From Bacteroidales bacterium (GTDB lineage Bacteria; Bacteroidota; Bacteroidia; Bacteroidales; GCA-2748055), in contig JAOZLK010000386.1 in assembly GCA_029934875.1 (NCBI GenBank), positions 1 to 5,011 of the forward strand: 5,011 nucleotides of DNA, written 5' to 3'. Both the position numbers and the translations under genes were made by a program. Shown here piece by piece: positions 1 through 5,011 of the stretch. How positions within the stretch are numbered: position 1 is the first letter of the stretch; every line of letters starts with the position of its first letter. The notes under the pieces are model-generated. The model made no database searches, had not been told where the DNA came from, and saw only the letters and a list, made by a program, of their open reading frames with translations.

Positions 1-31
1 CCAGCGCGTCTACCAATTCCGCCATCCGGGC
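1..31 (-). tRNA. tRNA-Leu, 5' part, cut by the window edge
   Basis: Read on the minus strand, the gene begins at 31 with GCCCGGATGGCGGAATTGGT and continues with AGACGCGCTGG. This gives a 7-base acceptor strand (GCCCGGA), a D-stem GCG pairing with CGC, a D-loop containing the conserved GG, and the start of the anticodon stem. This 5' half is characteristic of bacterial tRNA-Leu, a class II tRNA with a long variable arm. The anticodon, variable arm and 3' end lie beyond the window, so the isoacceptor cannot be named and the acceptor pairing cannot be tested. It lies 76 bases downstream of the stop codon of the exported hypothetical protein, in the same direction. Confidence 0.88.
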
Positions 32-84
32 ATCAAGAACGGTAGTTGCTATTTTAATGTGTCCTGCAATTCTTAGAAGCGATG

Positions 85-92
85 CAAATTTA
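85..92 (-). promoter_or_regulatory. possible -7 element (TAnnTTTG) ahead of tRNA-Leu
   Basis: The minus strand reads TAAATTTG here, a full match to the Bacteroidota -7 consensus TAnnTTTG. It lies in the gap between the hypothetical protein's stop and tRNA-Leu and would give a leader of roughly 45 bases before the mature tRNA. No well-placed -33 TTG/TTTG is clear: the nearest TTTG upstream is only about 15 bases away. The surroundings are AT-rich, so a chance match is quite possible. No convincing terminator separates the upstream gene from tRNA-Leu, so read-through is an alternative. Confidence 0.4.
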
Positions 93-107
93 AACAAAAA
101 TGCCAAA

Positions 108-995
108 CTATTCCATGACAGTCTTCATAGCATCCTCCACATCGCCAGGAGAACTCATTATTTTGGTAAAGGTACCCATGGTAAGTTCGGGCCAGTGGAC
201 AGCAAACCGGAAGCGACCATGAAGCATGCTGGCTTTGTTATGCTCCAAAATAATCTCATATGGCATTGCAGCCACATGACCTTCACCGATGATTGGAAGA
301 AAATGGGCCTCCCCCTCTTCCGGATCTGAAAGAGCAATGCCAAACACAGCGATTTTAGCCTCTTCATCTATAAGCTCGTAGACTTTAGCCGTATTGCCAT
401 TAAGGGCGGAGAGATTCTCACGAATTAGTGCCAATCCCGAATCAAAAGACTCAAATTCAGCAAGTTCAATCTGTTTCTCAAAATTTGGCATCCCGGCCAT
501 ATAGCGGTATTTTTTGAGATCCTTCACTTCCTCATCTCCTCCAAAGGGAATGGACAGGCTTCCCACCGCCTCAAGATCCTTTTTAATGGATTCTGAAATA
601 GAAACAGCCGAGCTCTGGAAATCAGAATCATCCATCAGCTCCCGGAAATAAGCATAAAACAGGTATTCGGGGTTCAGGAGCGAAATGTTAATCGAGTCAC
701 CCTCATCTATAAAGCCAACTTTCATTGCTGCGGCCAACATTCCCTGCTCGGGTGCTTGCTTACAAAGATCTATCAAATCCTTGCTGGTGAAGGCTACAAC
801 GTACAGGTCCGGATTGTTCCCAGGTGGGTATTCCCCTAAGATTTCATAGCCACTTTCTTTCAAAACCGAAACCACCTCATCCCTGGCGTCGGTAAGCGAT
901 CCGGAAAACTCTGCGATTTGCAAATAGGGTGCGATCCCCAGAATAAGGCTGCTGCCTAAAAACATTAGTACACTGAAGAAAAGAGTACGTTTCAT
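108..995 (-). CDS. exported protein of unknown function with two DUF302-like repeats
   Basis: The protein has 295 residues. The start is MKRTLFFSVLMFLGSSLILG, a basic N-terminus followed by a hydrophobic segment to about residue 22. This is a signal peptide or N-terminal anchor with no lipobox cysteine, so the mature part should lie in the periplasm or be membrane-tethered. Two regions, about residues 36-112 and 188-271, share one pattern: a helix, a strand, a 'DLYVVAFTSKD / KIAVFGIALSDP' strand, then an 'AA-M' segment followed by paired strands ending in 'NPEYL / WPEL'. I infer a tandem duplication. The pattern resembles DUF302-type domains, but that match is from memory and uncertain. The second copy is followed by a tail with 'KIMSSPG' (278-284). 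The ATG at 993-995 fits the signal peptide, lies about 25 bases after a predicted transcription start, and has no clear Shine-Dalgarno. Function is unknown; no catalytic motif is visible. Confidence 0.85.
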   Translation of the reverse strand: MKRTLFFSVLMFLGSSLILGIAPYLQIAEFSGSLTDARDEVVSVLKESGYEILGEYPPGNNPDLYVVAFTSKDLIDLCKQAPEQGMLAAAMKVGFIDEGDSINISLLNPEYLFYAYFRELMDDSDFQSSAVSISESIKKDLEAVGSLSIPFGGDEEVKDLKKYRYMAGMPNFEKQIELAEFESFDSGLALIRENLSALNGNTAKVYELIDEEAKIAVFGIALSDPEEGEAHFLPIIGEGHVAAMPYEIILEHNKASMLHGRFRFAVHWPELTMGTFTKIMSSPGDVEDAMKTVME

Positions 996-1027
996 AACTG
1001 CATCAATTTTAGGTTTATGGAATGGAT

Positions 1028-1060
1028 CAAATATAGATCATAAGAAGCTCACTGCAGAAA
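1028..1060 (-). promoter_or_regulatory. predicted promoter of the exported hypothetical gene
   Basis: On the minus strand, TATATTTG (1028-1035) matches the Bacteroidota -7 consensus TAnnTTTG exactly. A weaker -33-like TTTCTG lies at 1055-1060, with 19 bases between the two elements. Transcription would start near 1021 and leave a leader of about 25 bases before the ATG at 995. The element lies just beyond the terminator that follows tRNA-Gly, which supports an independent transcription unit for the downstream gene. Confidence 0.6.
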
Positions 1061-1104
1061 GCAGCCTACTGATATATATCAGTTAGGGCTTTGTTAGAAA
1101 GCAT

Positions 1105-1139
1105 AAAAAAAAGGATGCCATACAGACATCCTTTTTTTT
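1105..1139 (-). terminator. intrinsic terminator after tRNA-Gly
   Basis: An inverted repeat GGATG (1113-1117) / CATCC (1127-1131) encloses a 9-base loop and is flanked by A8 (1105-1112) and T8 (1132-1139). The two tracts can pair to extend the stem to 13 bp. On the minus strand it ends in eight Us, and it begins only five bases past the tRNA-Gly 3' end. Because both flanks are symmetrical it could in principle work in both directions, but no plus-strand gene approaches it. It would also end any transcript reading through from mutS. Confidence 0.88.
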
Positions 1140-1143
1140 CTCG

Positions 1144-1216
<73 letters not shown>

Positions 1217-1226
1217 AAATGGATTG

Positions 1227-1257
1227 CAAATATAATACTGATATTTGATATCTGCAA
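1227..1257 (-). promoter_or_regulatory. predicted promoter of tRNA-Gly
   Basis: The minus strand has TATATTTG at 1227-1234, an exact match to the -7 consensus TAnnTTTG, and a -33 TTG at 1255-1257 separated from it by 20 bases. Transcription would begin about 1220, only a few bases before the mature tRNA 5' end at 1216, which is a typical short leader for RNase P. The whole promoter fits inside the 47-base gap after the mutS stop codon, so the tRNA need not depend on mutS transcription. Confidence 0.72.
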
Positions 1258-1263
1258 TATTAA

Positions 1264-3879
1264 CTACAATCCTGACAGCTTTTTGATCTCGTTCAGCTTA
1301 TTAAGGGCCTCTATGGGTGTTAGGTTATTGATATCCAGGTCGGCAATCTGGTCCCGGATCTGCTTCAGAACGGGATCGTCAAGCTGAAAAAAGCTCATTT
1401 GCATGCCTTCACGCTTACCGGCAATGTCTTTAACCGGCTTGCTCAGGTTTTTCTCTCCACCTGTTTTCTCAAGTTCCAGCAGGATTTCATTGGCCCTTTT
1501 CACCACGCTGCGTGGCATACCGGCCATTTGGGCCACATGGATACCAAAACTATGCTCGCTGCCACCAGGAACCAGTTTTCTAAGGAAAATTACCCGGTCA
1601 TCCAGCTCTTTGATTGACACATTGAAATTCCGGATTCGGGAAAAGTGAGCAGCCATTTCGTTCAATTCATGGTAATGGGTGGCAAAGAGGGTTTTAGCCT
1701 TTCCCTCTGGCTGCTCATGAATGTACTCCACCATAGCCCAGGCAATGGAGATTCCGTCGTAGGTACTGGTCCCCCGTCCTATTTCATCAAGGATAACAAG
1801 ACTGCGTTCCGACAGGTTATTTAAAATGCTGGCAGCTTCGAGCATCTCCACCATAAATGTAGATTCTCCAAGAGAAATGTTATCGGATGCACCCACCCTG
1901 GTAAAGATCTTATCCACCCACCCGATACGGGCCGAACTGGCCGGCACAAAACTTCCCACCTGCGCCATCAGGGTAATCAGGGCTGTCTGCCTCAAATAGG
2001 CTGATTTACCCGACATGTTGGGTCCCGTAAGGATTACGATTTGCTGATCACTGTCATTCAGTTTAACATCATTGGTCACATATTCCTCATCAGCAGGTAA
2101 CTGCCTTTCAATAACCGGGTGTCTTCCTTCAATTATCTCAATGCTGGTCGATTCATTAACCTCAGGCCGACAGTATGAGTACTCCAGGGCAATCTTTGCA
2201 AATGAAAGCAGGCAATCGAGCCTGGCAATCAGGGATGCATTCATCTGGATGACTTCCACCGAGGAAGAAATACCCAGAATCAGCTCCTGGAAAATCTTTG
2301 CTTCCAGGACAAGGCACTTCTCTTCTGCACCCAGGATTTTATCCTCGTAAGTCTTTAACTCCTCTGTAATATACCGTTCGGCACTCACCAGGGTCTGTTT
2401 CCTGATCCATTCCTCCGGCACTTTATCCTTGTGGGTATTACGTACTTCAATGTAGTACCCGAAAACGTTGTTAAATGCAATTTTAAGGCTGGAAATACCA
2501 GTGCGCTCCATCTCCCTTTGCTGCATTTTCAAAAGATATTCCTTCCCTGAATGCATGATCTCCCGCAGCTCATCCAGTTCGGAGGAAATCCCTGAAGCGA
2601 TCACACCTCCTTTATTGAGCTGTGCCGAAGGCTCTGCTGCGATCTCTCTTTCAATCCGGTCCCTCACCTCAACACAGGGATCGAGCTGTTCAGCAAGCTT
2701 TTGAAGGGAAAGCTCCTCCGATTGGGCACACTGCTCTTTCAGGGGTTCCAATGCAATAAGTGAATTTTTCAATTGAACCAGTTCCCTGGGCTGAATCCTT
2801 CCCACAGCCACCTTGGAAATGATCCGCTCCAGGTCCCCAATCTGCTTGATTTTCTCAGTCAGAAAGATCCTCAGTGACTCATCGTCCCGGATTTGTTCCA
2901 CCATGTTATGACGTTCCCTGATCAGCAGCACATCTTTAAGGGGAAGTGAAATCCAGCGCTTGAGCAAACGGGCACCCATTGGGGTAAGGGTCTGGTCCAT
3001 CACATCAATAAGGGTTCGGGCTCCCTCATAAAAGGCTGAAAATATCTCCAGGTTTCGAATGGTAAAACGATCGAGCCACACATAGTGGTTTCGCTCTATC
3101 CTTGAAAGCTTTGAAATATGGGCAGTTTTTGAATGCTGCGTCAGATCGAGATACTGAAGGATGGCACCACTGGCAATAATCCCATGCAGCATATCCTGAA
3201 CCCCAAAGCCCTTCAGGTTTTTTGTGCTAAACTGCTGGTGTAATTTTTCCCTGGCATTATCTTCAGTGTAAACCCAGTCGTCGAGCAAAAAGGTCTGGTA
3301 GTCATTGCCAAATGAATCAAAGAAGCCTTCCTGGTGACTTCTCTGAACAAGCACCTCCCTGGGGCCGAAACTATTCAATAACTTATCCATAAAGGCCCGA
3401 TCGCCCTGGGTAGTTAAAAATTCACCGGTGGATATATCCAGGAAAGCAATTCCGTTCATCTGACGGTCGAGGTACACGCTTGCCAGGAAATTATTCTTAC
3501 GGTTATCGAGAACATGATCGTTAAAGGTAAGGCCCGGGGTCACCAACTCGGTAATTCCACGCTTAACAATCTTTTTCGTGAGTTTGGGATCCTCCAGCTG
3601 CTCACATATGGCCACCCGCTCACCGGCACGAACCAGTTTGGGCAGGTAGGTGTCCAGGGCATGATGGGGAAAGCCTGCAAGTTCAACGAAAGAGGCCGCT
3701 CCATTGGCCCTGCGGGTAAGAGTTATCCCGAGGATTCCGGCCGCCTGAATGGCATCTTCACCAAATGTTTCATAGAAATCACCCACCCTGAAAAGAAGAA
3801 TTGCATCAGGATTTTTTGCCTTCACAGAGTAGTACTGCTTCATTAAAGGCGTCTCGACGATATTTTTAGGTGCAGCCAA
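1264..3879 (-). CDS. mutS: DNA mismatch repair protein MutS
   Basis: MutS recognises mismatches and small loops in newly replicated DNA and, using ATP, recruits MutL to start repair. The product has 871 residues, close to the usual 850-880. Landmarks in order are the mismatch-wedging Phe-X-Glu in GDFYETF (F35, E37), the connector domain (about 130-265), and the lever and clamp region with FGYYIEV. Then come the ATPase Walker A GPNMSGKS (619-626), Walker [10 protein letters not shown] (D698, E699), the ATHYHEL switch histidine (H735), and a C-terminal helical segment with LTPIEAL. QMSFF (827-831) matches the beta-clamp binding motif known from B. subtilis MutS (QLSFF). All key residues are intact, so it should be functional. 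The start is TTG: an in-frame stop lies nine codons upstream, no ATG lies between, and residues 1-12 resemble the N-termini of related MutS proteins. The next candidate is ATG at 3841-3843 (M13). Confidence 0.98.
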   Translation of the reverse strand: MAAPKNIVETPLMKQYYSVKAKNPDAILLFRVGDFYETFGEDAIQAAGILGITLTRRANGAASFVELAGFPHHALDTYLPKLVRAGERVAICEQLEDPKLTKKIVKRGITELVTPGLTFNDHVLDNRKNNFLASVYLDRQMNGIAFLDISTGEFLTTQGDRAFMDKLLNSFGPREVLVQRSHQEGFFDSFGNDYQTFLLDDWVYTEDNAREKLHQQFSTKNLKGFGVQDMLHGIIASGAILQYLDLTQHSKTAHISKLSRIERNHYVWLDRFTIRNLEIFSAFYEGARTLIDVMDQTLTPMGARLLKRWISLPLKDVLLIRERHNMVEQIRDDESLRIFLTEKIKQIGDLERIISKVAVGRIQPRELVQLKNSLIALEPLKEQCAQSEELSLQKLAEQLDPCVEVRDRIEREIAAEPSAQLNKGGVIASGISSELDELREIMHSGKEYLLKMQQREMERTGISSLKIAFNNVFGYYIEVRNTHKDKVPEEWIRKQTLVSAERYITEELKTYEDKILGAEEKCLVLEAKIFQELILGISSSVEVIQMNASLIARLDCLLSFAKIALEYSYCRPEVNESTSIEIIEGRHPVIERQLPADEEYVTNDVKLNDSDQQIVILTGPNMSGKSAYLRQTALITLMAQVGSFVPASSARIGWVDKIFTRVGASDNISLGESTFMVEMLEAASILNNLSERSLVILDEIGRGTSTYDGISIAWAMVEYIHEQPEGKAKTLFATHYHELNEMAAHFSRIRNFNVSIKELDDRVIFLRKLVPGGSEHSFGIHVAQMAGMPRSVVKRANEILLELEKTGGEKNLSKPVKDIAGKREGMQMSFFQLDDPVLKQIRDQIADLDINNLTPIEALNKLNEIKKLSGL

Positions 3880-3896
3880 TGCTATGCTTTGATTTT

Positions 3897-3932
3897 CAAA
3901 AATAGCTTAATTGATTCAATCCCCCGGCTCAA
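3897..3932 (-). promoter_or_regulatory. predicted promoter of mutS
   Basis: TATTTTTG on the minus strand (3897-3904) matches the Bacteroidota -7 consensus TAnnTTTG. A TTG at about 3930-3932 is a possible -33 element at slightly long spacing; another TTG at 3917-3919 is too close. Transcription would begin near 3890, leaving about 10-12 bases before the TTG start, or about 47 before the alternative ATG. It lies directly after the terminator of the upstream outer-membrane gene, so mutS appears to be its own unit. Confidence 0.6.
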
Positions 3933-3936
3933 TCAT

Positions 3937-3969
3937 AAAAAAACCGCCTCACCCCTGGTGGTAAGACGG
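3937..3969 (-). terminator. intrinsic terminator of the FadL-like gene
   Basis: The minus strand forms a 10-bp stem, CCGTCTTACC (3960-3969) with GGTGAGGCGG (3944-3953), fully paired when two G-U pairs are counted, around the loop ACCAGG. It is followed at once by seven Us (3937-3943). It begins 22 bases past the stop codon of the outer-membrane gene and ends before the mutS promoter, separating the two units. Confidence 0.92.
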
Positions 3970-3991
3970 CCTTAAAGAGTTTAAAAAGATA

Positions 3992-5011
3992 CTAAAAGCT
4001 GAGGTCTACGCCAATAGCAATAATCATGTTGTCTTTACCATAAGTTGTGTTATAAGGCACTGCTTGTGGAAAGCCCATTGGTGTGTAGCTACCAGGCTCC
4101 GTGTAGTCTTCATACATGGTTAAGGCAACTCCGGCATTGATGGTTACCATTTCACCTATATCAACAAACACACCCCCGCCTACTGTCTGGCTCTTTAGCG
4201 CATAAGAGAGGTCTGACTGGTAGGTATCATTCACTCCATTATTTCCACCGGTATAACCTGCACTGACGCCCAGTATGCCAAGAAACTTATACTCCAGGCT
4301 GAGTGCCCAGGTATATCCATTTTCATCAATGGTCAATTCATTATCCACCTGTTCGCCAGTGGCATCAACATCTCCATAATAAGCAGACTTATCGAAGAAG
4401 TAGTTAAAACTTCCGGTAGCAGTCAAATTTCCAAGTATATTCCATTCTGCACCAAGTGCTAACATAGCAGGCAGATCGGCCCTTGTTTCTGCTCCATCGG
4501 GGAACATTCCCACATCGTCAACCTCTGTGTCGTTGGTCAGCACCATCTTGGTATGAAACTCATACTTGGCAGCAAGATTAATCTTCTCGTTCAGTTTGAA
4601 GTTCACCCCAATGATAGGTGCAAAGCCCGTTCCGCTCTGAGTAGCGTTCAAATACGCATCGGCAGTTGCTACATCAAGGGCAGCAGCAGTTCCTAGCAGT
4701 AGACCCACGGTACCTGCATCAAGTCCGGGTGAGGTAGACACAATCTCCAGGTAGTCGCCTGGAGGCATGGTGCCTCCAGCTGCTGGATTCGCAGGTGCGG
4801 CATCAATGCTAACTCCAGTCAATGCTCCTTCATAACTGTTGCTGGCCGTCACCAGGCGACCTCCAAGAGCCACAGAAATCATATCGTTGATGGCATAGGT
4901 GGCACCAAACTGGTAGCCCATATACATAGACGATCCATTAAAGGAGGCATTCATGTTATACCCGGTGATATTACGGAACATTGGATCAGGATAACCAGCA
5001 CCGGTATATCC
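3992..5011 (-). CDS. OmpP1/FadL-family outer-membrane transport protein, N-terminus missing
   Basis: The frame is open to the right edge. The visible part is 339 residues, starting GYTGAGYPDPMF; the methionine at 4979-4981 is internal, not the start. Family members have about 400-450 residues, so the signal peptide and most of the N-terminal hatch are outside the window. FadL-type proteins are beta-barrels that let hydrophobic molecules such as long-chain fatty acids or aromatics cross the outer membrane. Supporting signs are alternating aromatic/polar barrel strands, the segment SGTGFAPIIGVNFKLNEKIN (126-145), the ETRADLPAMLALGAEW segment (175-190), YKFLGILGVSAGYTGG (241-256), and a terminal phenylalanine (VDLSF) typical of barrel assembly signals. 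Residues about 62-125 form a long Ala/Gly/Thr/Pro-rich stretch, probably an extracellular loop. The true substrate cannot be read from sequence. The gene has its own terminator and appears unlinked to mutS. Confidence 0.87.
   Translation of the reverse strand, partial: GYTGAGYPDPMFRNITGYNMNASFNGSSMYMGYQFGATYAINDMISVALGGRLVTASNSYEGALTGVSIDAAPANPAAGGTMPPGDYLEIVSTSPGLDAGTVGLLLGTAAALDVATADAYLNATQSGTGFAPIIGVNFKLNEKINLAAKYEFHTKMVLTNDTEVDDVGMFPDGAETRADLPAMLALGAEWNILGNLTATGSFNYFFDKSAYYGDVDATGEQVDNELTIDENGYTWALSLEYKFLGILGVSAGYTGGNNGVNDTYQSDLSYALKSQTVGGGVFVDIGEMVTINAGVALTMYEDYTEPGSYTPMGFPQAVPYNTTYGKDNMIIAIGVDLSF

Noticed and set aside
1240..1252. Palindrome GATATTTGATATC between the -33 and -7 elements of the tRNA-Gly promoter
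   Set aside because: It could be an operator, but it has only 5-bp arms in a very AT-rich gap, no second copy is seen in the window, and regulated tRNA-Gly promoters of this kind are not expected. Chance is the simpler reading.
3514..3846. Plus-strand open frame of 110 codons opposite the 5' part of mutS
   Set aside because: It lies wholly antisense to a clearly real, well-conserved gene and resembles no family I know. The same applies to the other plus-strand frames within mutS and to both shorter frames inside the hypothetical gene.
4979..4981. ATG as the start of the FadL-like gene
   Set aside because: The frame stays open to the window edge, and the residues before the ATG (GYTGAGYPDP) read as barrel protein. 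Starting here would leave no signal peptide for an outer-membrane protein.

Overview
The window looks like an ordinary chromosomal housekeeping segment from a member of the Bacteroidota. Four observations point there. There is a MutS of Bacteroidetes-like type. The outer-membrane protein is FadL-like. Start codons lack obvious Shine-Dalgarno sequences. Perfect matches to the Bacteroidota sigma factor -7 element (TAnnTTTG) stand in front of several genes. Neither visible tRNA 3' context nor codon use suggests a mobile or foreign region. The order or genus cannot be fixed from this sequence alone.

Everything recognisable lies on the minus strand, so the transcriptional order runs from high to low coordinates. 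At the right edge (3992-5011) is the C-terminal part of an OmpP1/FadL-family outer-membrane beta-barrel, whose N-terminus lies outside the window. A strong hairpin-plus-T-run terminator (3937-3969) closes it. Next comes mutS (1264-3879), a full-length mismatch-repair ATPase with its own likely promoter and a TTG start. After mutS comes a tRNA-Gly(GCC) gene (1144-1216) with its own promoter in the 47-base gap, followed within five bases by a terminator (1105-1139). Then there is a second promoter and a 295-residue exported protein of unknown function (108-995) that appears to contain two diverged copies of one domain, possibly DUF302-like. Finally, the 5' part of a tRNA-Leu gene runs off the left edge (1-31).

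The genes do not form an obvious functional pathway. They are best read as separate transcription units placed head to tail: an outer-membrane transporter, DNA mismatch repair, two tRNAs, and an exported hypothetical protein. One possible coupling is that mutS has no terminator of its own, so its transcript may run through tRNA-Gly to the terminator beyond it. I see no sign of a novel defence, mobile or RNA-guided system. The most interesting points are the duplicated domain in the hypothetical protein, the recurrent -7 motif, the TTG start of mutS, and an unusual T-loop base in tRNA-Gly. No stretch longer than 300 bases lacks a gene; the largest gap, 996-1143, holds a promoter and a terminator.
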